DNA of 64,000 nucleotides from Aulostomus chinensis (taxonomy: Eukaryota > Chordata > Actinopteri > Syngnathiformes > Aulostomidae). The translations under genes were made by a program, and so were the position numbers. The notes beneath the pieces are model-generated. The model was not told the DNA's origin, did not search any database, and saw only the letters and a list, made by a program, of their open reading frames with translations. Location: assembly GCA_037954235.1 (NCBI GenBank), contig JBBMOA010000001.1:10349001-10413000 (forward strand). Reading direction: 5' to 3'. This document shows positions 33,135 to 47,608 of this stretch, one piece after another; positions within the stretch are counted from its first letter, which is position 1, and each line of letters begins with the position of its first letter.

Positions 33135-35545
33135 TAATGCGACAGTGATGTCAGAAGAATTGCTAATTAACTAAAAATGATGCGACAGTGATGTAGTAAG
33201 AATTGCTAATGAACTCAAAATGATGCAAACAGTAATGTAGTGATAGTTGCTCATCAACTCAGTGATGCTGACGGTAATGTAGTAAGTGTTTCGAACAACC
33301 TCAAAGTGATTCTGACAGTCATGTAGTAAGAGTTGCTACGAACCTTAAAATAATGCGACAGTGATGTCAGAAGAATTGGTAATGATCTCAAACTGATGGG
33401 ACAGTGATGTTGTAAGAATTGCTAATGAACTCAAAATGATGCTAAAAGTAATGTAGCGATAGTTGCTATAATCTCAGTGATACTTACAGTAATGTAGTAA
33501 GAGTTTCGAACAACCTCAAAGTGATGCTGTCATTTAGTAAGAGTTGCAAATGAACTGAATTTAATGCTACAGTGATGTCGTAAGAATTGCTAATGAACTC
33601 AAAATGATGCTAACAGTAATGTAGTGATAGTTGCTAATAAACTCAAAGTGATGCTGACAGTAATGTAGTTTGAGTTGCTGCGAACCTTAAAATAATGCAA
33701 CAATAATGTAGTAAGAGTTGCTACGAACCTCAAAATAATGTGACAGTGACGTCAGAAGAATTGCTAATGATCTAATAATGATGCTGACAGTCATGTAGTA
33801 AGTGTTGCTACGAACCTTAAAATAATGCGACAGTGATTTTTGGAAGAATTGCTAATGATCTCAAAATGATGCGACAGTGATGTAGTAAGAATTGCTAATG
33901 AACTCAAAAGGGTGCTAACAGTAATGGAGTGAAAGTTTAGAATAACCTCAAAGTGATTCTGAAAGACATGTGGTTTGAGTTGCGAGTAAATAAAAAATGA
34001 TGCCGACAGTGATGTCGTAAGAATTGCTCTTGAACTCAAAACGATGCTAACAGTAATGTAGTGATAGTGGCTAATCAACTCAGTGATGCTTACAGTAATT
34101 TAGTAAGTGTTTCGAACAACCTCAAAATGATGCTGACAGTCATGTAGTAAGAGTTGCTACGAACCTCAAAATAATGCGACAGTAGTGTCGTAAAAGTTGC
34201 TACGAACCTCAAAATATTGCAACAGTGATGTAGTAAGAATTGCTAATGAACTCAAAATGATGATAACAGTAATGTAGTGATAGTTGCTAATCAACTCAGT
34301 GATGCTTACAGTAATGTACTAAGAGTTTCGAACAACCTCAAAGTGATGCTGACAGTCATGCAGTAAGAGTTGCTACGAACCTCAAAATAATGCGACAGTG
34401 ATGTCAGAAGAATTGCTAATGATCTCAAAAAGATGCTACAGTGATTTAGTAAGAATTGCTAATGAACTCAAAATGATGCTAACAGTAACGGAGTGAACGT
34501 TTCGAATAACCTCAAAGTGATGCTGACAGTAATGTAGTAAGAGTTGCTACGAACCTCAAAATAATGTGACAGTGACGTCAGAAGAATTGCTAATGATCTA
34601 AAAATGATGCTGACAGTCATGTAGTAAGAATTGCTAATGAACTCAAAAGGGTGCTAACAGTAATGGAGTGAAAGTTTCGAATAACCTCAAAGTGATTCTG
34701 ACAGACATGTGGTTTGAGTTGCGAGTAAATAAAAAATGATGCTGACAGTGATGTCGTAAGAATTGCAATTGAACTCAAAATGATGCTAACAGTAATGGAG
34801 TGAAAGTTTCGATTAACCTCAAAGTGATGCTAGCAGTCATGTAGTTAGTGTTGCAACGAACCTCAAAATAATGCGACAGTAATGTCGTAAAAGTTGCTAG
34901 GAACCTCAAAATATTGCGACAGTGATGTCGGAAGAATTTCTAAAGATATCAAAATGATGCGACAGTGATTTAGTTAGAATTGCTAATAAACTCAAAATGA
35001 TGCTAACAGTAATGGAGTGAACGTTTCGAACAAACTCAAAGTGATGCTGACAGTAATGTAGTAAGAGTTGCTACGAACCTCAAAATAATGCGACAGTGAT
35101 GTAGTAAGAAATGCTAATGATCTCAAAATGATGCGACAGTGATGTAGTAAGAATTGCTAATGAACTCAAAAGGGCGCTAACAGTAATGGAGTGAAAGTTT
35201 CGAATAACCTCAAAGTGATGCTGACAGTCATGTGGTTTGAGTTGGGAGTAAATAAAAAATGATGCTGACAGTGATGTCGTAAGAATTGCGATTGAACTCA
35301 AAATGATGCTAACAGTAATGTAGTGATAGTTGCTAATCAACTCAGTGATGCTTACAGTCATGTAGTAAGAGTTGCTACGAACCTCAAAATAATGCGACAG
35401 TGATGTCAGAAGAATTGAAAAAGATCTCAAAATGATGCGACAGTGATTTCGTAAGAATTGCTAATGAACTCAAAATGATGCTAACATTAATGGAGTGAAC
35501 GTTTCGAATAACTTCAAAGTGATGCTGACAGTCATGTAGTCAGAG
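33135..35545 (+). repeat. 2.4-kb satellite block, first copy (offset 4083 bp)
   Basis: It matches 37218-39628 nearly base for base at a constant 4083-bp offset, including rare variants such as ctcatcaactcagtgatgct, aactgatgggacag, gttgctataatctcag and ctcaaaagggcgctaac. It contains copy 2 of the 0.74-kb block. Confidence 0.9.
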
Positions 35546-37217
35546 TTTCTACGAACCTCAAAATAATGCGACAGTGATGTCGGAAGAATTGCTACTGATC
35601 TCAAAATGATGCGACAGTGATGTAGTAAGAATTGCTAATGAACTCAAAATGATGCTAACAGTAATGGAGTGAAAGTTTCGAATAACCTCAAAGTGATGCT
35701 GACAGTCATGTAGTAAGTGTTGCAACGAACCTAAAAATCATGCGACAGTAATGTAGTAAAAGTTGCTACGAACCTCAAAATATTGCGACAGTGATGTTGG
35801 AAGAATTGCTAATGATCTCAAAATGATGCGACAGTGATGTAGTAAGAATTGCTAATGAACTCAAAATGATGCTAACAGCAATGGAGTGAACGTTTCGAAC
35901 AACCTCAAAGTGATGCTTACATCAATGTAGTAAGAGTTGCTACGAACCTCAAAATAATGCGACTGTGATGTAAGAAGAATTGCTAGTGATCTCAAAATGA
36001 TGCGACAGTGATTTAGTAAGAATTGCTAATGAACTCAAAATGATGCTAACATTAATGGAGTGAAAGTTTCGAATAACCTCAAAGTGATGTTGACAGTCAT
36101 GTAGTAAGAGTTAATACGAACCTCAAAATATTGCGACAGTGATGTCGGAAGAATTGCAAATGATCTCAAAATGATGCGACAGTGATTTAGTAAGAATTGC
36201 TGATGAACTCAAAAGGGTGCTAACAGTAATGGAGTGCAAGTTTCGAATAACCTCAAAGTGATGCTGACAGTCATGTTGTTTGAGTTGCGAGTAAAAAAAA
36301 AATGATGCTGACAGTGATGTCGAAAGAATTGCAAAAGATCTCAAAATGATGCGACAGTGATTTAGTAAGAATTGCTAATGAACTCAAAACGATGCTAACA
36401 GTAATGTAGTGATAGTTGCTAATCAACTCAGTGATGCTTACAGTAATGCAGTAAGAGTTTCGAACAACCTCAAAGTGATGCTGACAGTCATGTAGTAAGA
36501 GTTGCTATGAACCTCAAAATAATGCAACAGTGATGTCAGAAGAATTGCAAAAGATCTCAAAATGATGCGACAGTGATTTAGTCAGAATTGCTAATGAACT
36601 CAAAATGATGCTAACAGTAATGGAGTGAACATTTCGAACAACCTCAAAGTGATGCTGAGAGTCATGTAGTAAGAGTTGCTACGAACCTAAAAAATAATGC
36701 GACAGTGATGTCAGAAGAATTGCTAATGATCTCAAAATGATGCTACAGTGATTTAGTAAGAATTGCTAATGAACTCAAAATGATGCGAACAGTAATGGAG
36801 TGAACGTTTCGAACAACCTCAAACTGATGCTGACATTAATGTAGTAAGAGTTGCTACGAACCTCAAAATAATGCGACAGTGATGTCAGAAGAATTGCTAA
36901 TGATCTCAAAATGATGCGACTGTGATTTAGTAAGAATTGCTAATGAACTCAAAATGATGCTAACATTAATGGAGTGAAAGTTTCGAATAACCTCAAAGTG
37001 ATGCTGACAGTCATGTAGTCAGAGTTAATACGAACCTCAAAATATTGCGACAGTGATGTCGGAAGAATTGCTAATGATCTCAAAATGATGCGACAGTGAT
37101 GTAGTAAGAATTGCTAATGAACTCAAAAGGGTGCTAACAGTAATGGAGTGAAAGTTTAGAACAACCTCAAAGTGATGCTGACAGTCATTTAGTAAGAGTT
37201 GCTACTAACCTAAAAAA

Positions 37218-39628
37218 TAATGCGACAGTGATGTCAGAAGAATTGCTAATTAACTAAAAATGATGCGACAGTGATGTAGTAAGAATTGCTAATGAACTCA
37301 AAATGATGCAAACAGTAATGTAGTGATAGTTGCTCATCAACTCAGTGATGCTGACGGTAATGTAGTAAGTGTTTCGAACAACCTCAAAGTGATTCTGACA
37401 GTCATGTAGTAAGAGTTGCTACGAACCTTAAAATAATGCGACAGTGATGTCAGAAGAATTGGTAATGATCTCAAACTGATGGGACAGTGATGTTGTAAGA
37501 ATTGCTAATGAACTCAAAATGATGCTAAAAGTAATGTAGCGATAGTTGCTATAATCTCAGTGATACTTACAGTAATGTAGTAAGAGTTTCGAACAACCTC
37601 AAAGTGATGCTGTCATTTAGTAAGAGTTGCAAATGAACTGAATTTAATGCTACAGTGATGTCGTAAGAATTGCTAATGAACTCAAAATGATGCTAACTGT
37701 AATGTAGTGATAGTTGCTAATAAACTCAAAGTGATGCTGACAGTAATGTAGTTTGAGTTGCTGCGAACCTTAAAATAATGCAACAATAATGTAGTAAGAG
37801 TTGCTACGAACCTCAAAATAATGTGACAATGACGTCAGAAGAATTGCTAATGATCTAATAATGATGCTGACAGTCAGGTAGTAAGTGTTGCTACGAACCT
37901 TAAAATAATGCGACAGTGATTTTTGGAAGAATTGCTAATGATCTCAAAATGATGCGACAGTGATGTAGTAAGAATTGCTAATGAACTCAAAAGGGTGCTA
38001 ACAGTAATGGAGTGAAAGTTTCGAATAACCTCAAAGTGATTCTGAAAGACATGTGGTTTGAGTTGCGAGTAAATAAAAAATGATGCTGACAGTGATGTCG
38101 TAAGAATTGCTCTTGAACTCAAAACGATGCTAACAGTAATGTAGTGATAGTGGCTAATCAACTCAGTGATGCTTACAGTAATGTAGTAAGAGTTTCGAAC
38201 AACCTCAAAATGATGCTGACAGTCATGTAGTAAGAGTTGCTACGAACCTCAAAATAATGCGACAGTAGTGTCGTAAAAGTTGCTACGAACCTCAAAATAT
38301 TGCAACAGTGATGTAGTAAGAATTGCTAATGAACTCAAAATGATGATAACAGTAATGTAGTGATAGTTGCTAATCAACTCAGTGATGCTTACAGTAATGT
38401 ACTAAGAGTTTCGAACAACCTCAAAGTGATGCTGACAGTCATGCAGTAAGAGTTGCTACGAACCTCAAAATAATGCGACAGTGATGTCAGAAGAATTGCT
38501 AATGATCTCAAAAAGATGCTACAGTGATTTAGTAAGAATTGCTAATGAACTCAAAATGATGCTAACAGTAACGGAGTGAACGTTTCGAATAACCTCAAAG
38601 TGATGCTGACAGTAATGTAGTAAGAGTTGCTACGAACCTCAAAATAATGTGACAGTGACGTCAGAAGAATTGCTAATGATCTAATAATGATGCTGACAGT
38701 CATGTAGTAAGAATTGCTAATGAACTAAAAAGGGTGCTAACAGTAATGGAGTGAAAGTTTCGAATAACCTCAAAGTGATTCTGACAGACATGTGGTTTGA
38801 GTTGCGAGTAAATAAAAAATGATGCTGACAGTGATGTCGTAAGAATTGCAATTGAACTCAAAATGATGCTAACAGTAATGGAGTGAAAGTTTCGATTAAC
38901 CTCAAAGTGATGCTAGCAGTCATGTAGTTAGTGTTGCAACGAACCTCAAAATAATGCGACAGTAATGTCGTTAAAGTTGCTAGGAACCTCAAAATATTGC
39001 GACAGTGATGTCGGAAGAATTTCTAAAGATATCAAAATGATGCGACAGTGATTTAGTTAGAATTGCTAATAAACTCAAAATGATGCTAACAGTAATGGAG
39101 TGAACGTTTCGAACAAACTCAAAGTGATGCTGACAGTAATGTAGTAAGAGTTGCTAAGAACCTCAAAATAATGCGACAGTGATGTAGTAAGAAATGCTAA
39201 TGATCTCAAAATGATGCGACAGTGATGTAGTAAGAATTGCTAATGAACTCAAAAGGGCGCTAACAGTAATGGAGTGAAAGTTTCGAATAACCTCAAAGTG
39301 ATGCTGACAGTCATGTGGTTTGAGTTGGGAGTAAATAAAAAATGATGCTGACAGTGATGTCGTAAGAATTGCTATTGAACTCAAAATGATGCTAACAGTA
39401 ATGTAGTGATAGTTGCTAATCAACTCAGTGATGCTTACAGTAATGTAGTAAGAGTTGCTACGAACCTCAAAATAATGCGACAGTGATGTCAGAAGAATTG
39501 AAAAAGATCTCAAAATGATGCGACAGTGATTTCGTAAGAATTGCTAATGAACTCAAAATGATGCTAACATTAATGGAGTGAACGTTTCGAATAACCTCAA
39601 AGTGATGCTGACAGTCATGTAGTCAGAG
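37218..39628 (+). repeat. 2.4-kb satellite block, second copy (offset 4083 bp)
   Basis: Partner of 33135-35545. Outside these limits the two regions use different monomer series, so the duplicated block has sharp ends within the array. Confidence 0.9.
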
Positions 39629-42559
39629 TTAATACGAACCTCAAAATATTGCGACAGTGATGTCGGAAGAATTGCTAATGATCTCAAAATGATGCGACAG
39701 TGATGTAGTAAGAATTGCTAATGAACTCAAAAGGGTGCTAACATTAATGGAGTGAACGTTTCAAATAACCTCAAAGTGATGCTGACAGTCATGTGGTTTG
39801 AGTTGCGAGTAAATAAAAAATGATGCTGAAAGTGATGTCGTAAGAATTGCTATTGAACTCAAAATGATGCTAACAGTAATGTAGTGATAGTTGCTAATAA
39901 AATCAGTGATGCTTACAGTAATGTAGTTAGTGTTTCGAACAACCTCAAAGTGATGCTGACAGTCATGTAGTAAGAGTTGCTATGAACCTCAAAATAATGC
40001 TACAGTGATGTAGTAAGAGTTGCTACGAACCTCAAAATAATGCGACAGTGATGTCAGAAGAATAGCTAATGACCTCAAAATGATGCGACAGTGATTTAGT
40101 AAGAATTGCTAATGAACTCAAAATTATGCTAACATTCATGGAGTGAAAGTTTCGAACAACCTCAAAGTGATGCTGACAGTCATGTAGTAAGAGTTGCTAC
40201 GAACCTCAAAAATAATGCGACAGTGATGTCAGAAGAATTGCTAATGATCTCAAAATGATGCTACAGTGATTTAGTAAGAATTTCTTATGATCTCAAAATG
40301 ATGCTACAGTGATTTAGTCAGAATTGCTAATGAACTCAAAATGATGCTAACATTAATGGAGTATAAGTTTCGAATAACCTCAAAGTGATGCTGACAGACA
40401 TGTAGTAAGAGTTAATACGAACCTCAAAATATTGCGACAGTGATGTCGTAAGAATTGCTAATGATCTCAAAATGATGCGACAGTGATATCGTAAGAATTG
40501 CTAATGAACTCAAAATGATGCTAACAGTAATGGAGTGAAAGTTTCGAATAACCTCAAAGTGATGCTGACAGTCATGTAGTAAGTGTTGTAACGAACCTCA
40601 AAATATTGCAAAAGTGATGCCGGAAGAATTCCTAATGAACTCAAAATGATGCTAACAGTAATGTAGTGATAGTTGCTAATCAACTCAGTGATGCTTACAG
40701 TAATGTAGTAAGTGTTTCGAATAACCTCAAAGTGATGCTGACAGTCATGTACTAAGAGCTGCTTCGAACCTCAAAATAATGCGACAGTGATGTCAGAAGA
40801 ATTGGTAATGATCTCAAAATGATGCTAACAGTAATGGAGTGAACGTTTCGAATAACCTCAAAGTGATGCTGACAGTCATGTACTAAGAGTTGCTACGAAC
40901 CTCAAAATAATGCGACAGTAATGTAGTAAAAGTTGCTACAAACCTCAAAATAATGCGACAATCATGTATTTAAGTTGCTACGAACCTCAAAATATTGCGA
41001 CAGTGATGTCGGAAGAATTGCTAATGAACTCAAGATGATGCTAACAGTAATGTAGCGATAGTTGCTAAGAAACTCAGTGATGCTTAAAGTAATGTAGTAA
41101 GAGTTTCGAATAACCTCAAAGTGATGCTGACAGTCATGTAGCAAGAGTTGCTACGAACCTCAAAATAATGCGACAGTGATGTCGGAAGAATTGCTAATGA
41201 TCTCAAAATGATGCGACAGTGATGTAGTAAGAATCGCTAATGAACTCAAAATGATGCTAACAGTAATGGAGTGAAACTTTCGAACAACCTCAAAGTGATG
41301 CTGACAGTCACGTACTAAGAGTTGCTAATGAACTCAATTCAATGCTACAGTGATGTCGTGAGAATTGCTCATTAACTCAAAATGATGCTAACAGTAATGT
41401 AGTGATAGTTGCTAATAAACTCAAAGTGATGCTGACAGTCATGTAGTAAGAGTTGCTACGAACCTCAAAATAATGCGACAGTAATGTAGTAAAAGTTGCG
41501 ACAAACCTCAAAATATTGCGACAGTGATGTCAGAAGAATTGCTAATGAACTCAAGATGATGCGACAGTGATTTAGTAAGAATTGCTAATGATCTCAAAAT
41601 GATGCTAACTTTAATGGAGTGAAAGTTTCGAATAACCTCAAAGTGATGCTGACAGTCATTTAGTAAGAGTTAATACGAACATCAAAATATTGCGACAGTG
41701 ATGTCGGAAGAATTGCTAATGATCTCAAAATGATGCGACAGTGATGTAGTAAGAATTGCTAATGAACTCAAAAGGGTGCTAACAGTAATGGAGTGACAGT
41801 TTCGAATAACCTCAAAGTGATGCTGACAGTCATGTGGTTTGAGTTGCGAGTGAATAAAAAATGATGCTGACAGTGATGTCGTAAGAATTGCTATTGAACT
41901 CAAAACGATGCTAACAGTAATGTAGTGATAGTTGGTAATCAACTCAGTGATGCTTACAGTAATGTAGTAAGTGTTTCGAATAACCTCAAAGTGACGCTGA
42001 CAGTCATGTAGTAAGAGTTGCTATGAATCTCAAAATAATGCGACAGTGATGTCAGAAGAATTGCAAAAGATCTCAAAATGATGCGACAGTGATTTAGTAA
42101 GAATTGCTAATGAACTCAAAATGATGCTAACAGTAATGGAGTGAACATTTCGAACAACCTCAAAGTGATGCTGACAGTCATGTAGTAAGAGTTGCTACGA
42201 ACCTAAAAAATAATGCGACAGTGATGTCAGAAGAATTGCTAATGATCTCAAAATGATGCTACAGTGATTTAGTAAGAATTGCTAATGATCTAAAAATGAT
42301 GCTACAGTGATTTCGTAAGAATTGCTAATGAACTCAAAATGATGCGAACAGTAATGTAGTGATGGTTGCTAATCAACTCAGTGATGCTTACAGTAATGTA
42401 CTAAGTGTTTCGAACAACCTCAAAGTGATGCTGACAGTCATGCAGTAAGAGTTGCTACAAACCTCAAAATAATGCGACAGTGATGTCAGAAGAATTGCTA
42501 AAGATCTCAAAATGATGCGACAGTGATTTCGTAAGAATTGCTAATGATCTCAAAATTAT

Positions 42560-43894
42560 GCTACAGTGACTTAGTAAGAATTGCTACTGAACTCAAAATG
42601 ATGCTAAAATTAATGGAGTGAAAGTTTCGAACAACCTCAAAGTGATACTGACAGTCATGTAGTAAGAGTTAATACGAACCTCAAAATATTGCGACAGTGA
42701 TGTCGGAAGAATTGCTAAAGATCTCAAAATGATGCGACAGTGATTAAGAAAGAATTGCTAATGATCTCAAAATGATGCTAACAGTAATGGAGTGAACATT
42801 TCGAACAACCTCAAAGTGATGCTGACAGTCATGTAGTAAGAGTTGCTACGAACCTAAAAAAATAATGCGACAGTGATGTAGTAAGAATTGCTAATGATCT
42901 CAAAATGATGCGACAGTTATGTAGTAAGAATTGCTAATGAACTCAAAATGATGCGTACAGTAATGGAGTGAACGTTTCAAATAACCTCAAAGTGATGCTG
43001 ACAGTCATGTAGTAAGAGTTGCAACGAACCTCAAAATAATGCGACAGTAATGTAGTAAAAGTTGCTACGAACCTCAAAATATTTCGACAGTGAGGTCGGA
43101 GGAATTTTTAATGAACTCAAGATGATGCTAACAGTAATGTAGTGATAGTTGCTAATCAACTCAGTGATGCTTACAGTAATGTAGTTAGTGTTTCGAACAA
43201 CCTCAAAGTGATGCTGACAGTCATGTAGTAAGAGTTGCTATGAACCTCAAAATAACGCTACAGTGATGTAGTAAGAGTTGCTACGAACCTCAAAATAATG
43301 CGACAGTGATGTCAGAAGAATTGCTAATGATCTCAAAATGATGCGACAGTGATTTAGTCAGAATTGCTAATGAACTCAAAATTATGCTAACATTCATGGA
43401 GTGAAAGTTTCGAATAACCTCAAAGTGATGCTGACAGTCATGTAGTAAGAATTAATACGAACCTCAAAATATTGCGACAGTGATGTCGGAAGAATTGCTA
43501 ATGAACTCAAAATGATGCTAACAGTAATGTAGTGATAGTTGCTAATCAACTCAGTGATACTTACAGTAATGTACTAAGTGTTTCGAACAACCTCAAAGTG
43601 ATGCTGACAGTCATGCAGTAAGAGTTTCTACGAACCTCAAAATAATGCGACAGTGATGTCGGAAGAATTGCTAATGATCTCAAAATGAAGCGACAGTGAT
43701 GTCGTAAGAACTGCTAATGAACTCAAAATGATGCTAACAGTAATGGAGTGAACGTTTCAAATAACCTCAACCTCATGTAGTAAGAGTTTCTACGAACCTC
43801 AAAATAATGCAACAGTGATGTCGGAAGAATTGCTAATGATCTCAAAATGATGCTACAGTGATTTAGTAAGAATTTCTTATGATCTCAAAATGAT
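42560..43894 (+). repeat. 1335-bp higher-order unit, copy 1
   Basis: Marked by gctaaaattaatggagtg, tatttcgacagtgaggtcgg, aacctcaaaataacgctac and a partial monomer in which ataacctcaa is fused directly to cctcatgtag (43761-43780), losing most of one unit. Repeats at 1335 bp. Confidence 0.9.
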
Positions 43895-45229
43895 GCCACA
43901 GTGACTTAGTAAGAATTGCTACTGAACTCAAAATGATGCTAAAATTAATGGAGTGAAAGTTTCGAACAACCTCAAAGTGATACTGACAGTCATGTAGTAA
44001 GAGTTAATACGAACCTCAAAATATTGCGACAGTGATGTCGGAAGAATTGCTAAAGATCTCAAAATGATGCGACAGTGATTAAGTAAGAATTGCTAATGAT
44101 CTCAAAATGATGCTAACAGTAATGGAGTGAACATTTCGAACAACCTCAAAGTGATGCTGACAGTCATGTAGTAAGAGTTGCTACGAACCTAAAAAAATAA
44201 TGCGACAGTGATGTAGTAAGAATTGCTAATGATCTCAAAATGATGCGACAGTTATGTAGTAAGAATTGCTAATGAACTCAAAATGATGCGTACAGTAATG
44301 GAGTGAACGTTTCAAATAACCTCAAAGTGATGCTGACAGTCATGTAGTAAGAGTTGCAACGAACCTCAAAATAATGCGACAGTAATGTAGTAAAAGTTGC
44401 TACGAACCTCAAAATATTTCGACAGTGAGGTCGGAGGAATTTTTAATGAACTCAAGATGATGCTAACAGTAATGTAGTGATAGTTGCTAATCAACTCAGT
44501 GATGCTTACAGTAATGTAGTAAGTGTTTCGAACAACCTCAAAGTGATGCTGACAGTCATGTAGTAAGAGTTGCTATGAACCTCAAAATAACGCTACAGTG
44601 ATGTAGTAAGAGTTGCTACGAACCTCAAAATAATGCGACAGTGATGTCAGAAGAATTGCTAATGATCTCAAAATGATGCGACAGTGATTTAGTCAGAATT
44701 GCTAATGAACTCAAAATTATGCTAACATTCATGGAGTGAAAGTTTCGAATAACCTCAAAGTGATGCTGACAGTCATGTAGTAAGAGTTAATACGAACCTC
44801 AAAATATTGCGACAGTGATGTCGGAAGAATTGCTAATGAACTCAAAATGATGCTAACAGTAATGTAGTGATAGTTGCTAATCAACTCAGTGATACTTACA
44901 GTAATGTACTAAGTGTTTCGAACAACCTCAAAGTGATGCTGACAGTCATGCAGTAAGAGTTTCTACGAACCTCAAAATAATGCGACAGTGATGTCGGAAG
45001 AATTGCTAATGATCTCAAAATGAAGCGACAGTGATGTCGTAAGAACTGCTAATGAACTCAAAATGATGCTAACAGTAATGGAGTGAACGTTTCAAATAAC
45101 CTCAACCTCATGTAGTAAGAGTTTCTACGAACCTCAAAATAATGCAACAGTGATGTCGGAAGAATTGCTAATGATCTCAAAATGATGCTACAGTGATTTA
45201 GTAAGAATTTCTTATGATCTCAAAATGAT
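43895..45229 (+). repeat. 1335-bp higher-order unit, copy 2
   Basis: Follows copy 1 directly with the same marker order, including the fused monomer at 45096-45115. Differences between the two are very few. Confidence 0.9.
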
Positions 45230-45954
45230 GCCACAGTGATTTAGTAAGAATTGCTAATGAACTCAAAATGATGCTAACATTAATGGAGTGAAAGTTTAGA
45301 ATAACCTCAAAGTGATGCTGACAGACATGTAGTAAGAGTTAATACGAACCTCAAAATATTGCGACAGTGATGTCGGAAGAATTGCTAATGATCTCAAAAT
45401 GATGCGACAGTGATGTAGTAAGAATTGCTAATGAACTCAAAAGGGTGCTAAAAGGAATGGAGTGAAAGTTTCGAACAACCTCAAAGTGATGCTGACAGTC
45501 ATTTAGGAAGAGTTGCTACGAACCTTTAAATAATGCAACAGTCATGTAGTAAGAGTTGCTACAAACCTAAAAAATAATGCGACAGTGCTGTCAGAAGAGT
45601 TGCTAATGATCTCAAAATGATGCTACAGTGATTTAGTAAGAATTGCTAATGATCTCAAAATGATGCTACAGTGATGTCGTAAGAATTGCTAATGAACTCA
45701 AAATGATGCTAACATTAATGGAGTGAAAGTTTCGAATAACCTCAAAGTGATGCTGACAGACATGTAGTTAGAGTTAATACGAACCTCAAAATATTGCGAC
45801 AGTGATGTCGTAAGAATTGCTAATGAACTCAAAATGATGCTAACAGTAATGGAGTGAACGTTTCAAATAACCTCAAAGTGATATTGACAGTCATGTAGTA
45901 AGAGTTTCTACGAACCTCAAAATAATGCAACAGTGATGTCGGAAGAATTGCTAA

Positions 45955-46930
45955 TGATCTCAAAATGATGCGACAGTTATGTAGTAAGAATTGCGAATGA
46001 ACTCAAAATGATGCGTACAGTAATGGAGTGAACGTTTCAAATAACCTCAAAGTGATGCTGACAGTCATGTAGTAAGAGTTGCAACGAACCTCAAAATAAT
46101 GCGACAGTAATGTAGTAAAAGTTGCTACGAACCTCAAAATATTTCGAGAGTGAGGTCGGAGGAATTTTTGATGAACTCAAGATGATGCAAACAGTAATGT
46201 AGTGATAGTTGCTAATCAACTCAGTGATGCTTACAGTAATGTAGTAAGTGTTTCGAACAACCTCAAAGTGATGCTGACAGTCATGTAGTAAGAGTTGCTA
46301 TGAACCTCAAAATAATGCTACAGTGATGTAGTAAGAGTTGCTACGAACCTCAAAATAATGCAACAGTGATGTCAGAAGAATTGCTAATGATCTCAAAATG
46401 ATGCGACAGTGATTTAGTAAGAATTGCTAATGAACTCAAAATTATGCGAACATTCATGGAGTGAAAGTTTCGAATAACCTCAAAGTGATGCTGACAGTCA
46501 TGTAGTAAGAGTTAATACAAACCTCAAAATATTGCGACAGTGATGTCGGAAGAATTGCTAATGAACTCAAAATGATGCTAACAGTAATGTAGTGATAGTT
46601 GCTAATCAACTCAGTGATGCTTACAGTAATGTACTAAGTGTTTCGAAAAACCTCAAAGTGATGCTGAAAGTCATGCAGTAAGAGTTTCTACGGACCTCAA
46701 AATAATGCGACAGTGATGTCGGAAGAATTGCTAATGATCTCAAAATGAAGCGACAGTGATGTCGTAAGAATTGCTAATGAACTCAAAATGATGCTAACAG
46801 TAATGGAGTGAACGTTTCAAATAACCTCAACCTCATGTAGTAAGAGTTTCTACGAACCTCAAAATAATGCAACAGTGATGTCGGAAGAATTGCAAATGAT
46901 CTCAAAATGATGCGACAGTGATTTAGTAAG
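45955..46930 (+). repeat. 1335-bp unit, partial third copy
   Basis: Carries the same markers, including the fused monomer at 46821-46840, but at 1725 bp from copy 2. The 390-bp excess equals nine monomers lying between. Confidence 0.85.
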
Positions 46931-46998
46931 AATTGCTAATGAACTCAAAATGATCCTAACAGTGATGGAGTGAAAGTTTCGAAAAACCTCAAAGTGAT

Positions 46999-47608
46999 GC
47001 TGACAGTCATGTAGTAAGAGTTTCTACGAACCTCAAAATAATGCGACAGTGATGTCGGAAGAATTGCTAATGAACTCAAAATGATGCTAACAGTAATGGA
47101 GTGAAAGTTTCGAATAACCTCAAAGTGATGCTGACGGTCATGTAGTAAGAGTTGCTATGAACCTCAAAATAATGCGACAGTAATGTAGAAAAAGTTGCTA
47201 CGAACCTCAAAATATTGCGACAGTGATGTCAGATGAATTGCTAAAGATCTCAAAATGATGCTAAATGTAATGGAGTGAACGTTTCGAACAACCTCAAAGT
47301 GATGCTGACAGTCATGTAGTAAGAGTTTCTACGAACCTCAAAATAATGCGACAGTGATGTCGGAAGAATTGCTAATGAACTCAAAATGATGCTAACAGTA
47401 ATGGAGTGAAAGTTTCGAATAACCTCAAAGTGATGCTGACGGTCATGTAGTAAGAGTTGCTATGAACCTCAAAATAATGCGACAGTAATGTAGAAAAAGT
47501 TGCTACGAACCTCAAAATATTGCGACAGTGATGTCAGATGAATTGCTAAAGATCTCAAAATGATGCTAAATGTAATGGAGTGAACGTTTCGAACAACCTC
47601 AAAGTGAT
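46999..47608 (+). repeat. 305-bp higher-order unit, two copies
   Basis: Seven-monomer unit starting at 46999 and 47304. Both contain gctgacggtcatg, taatgtagaaaaagttgc and gatgtcagatgaattgc, which are rare elsewhere. Confidence 0.92.
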
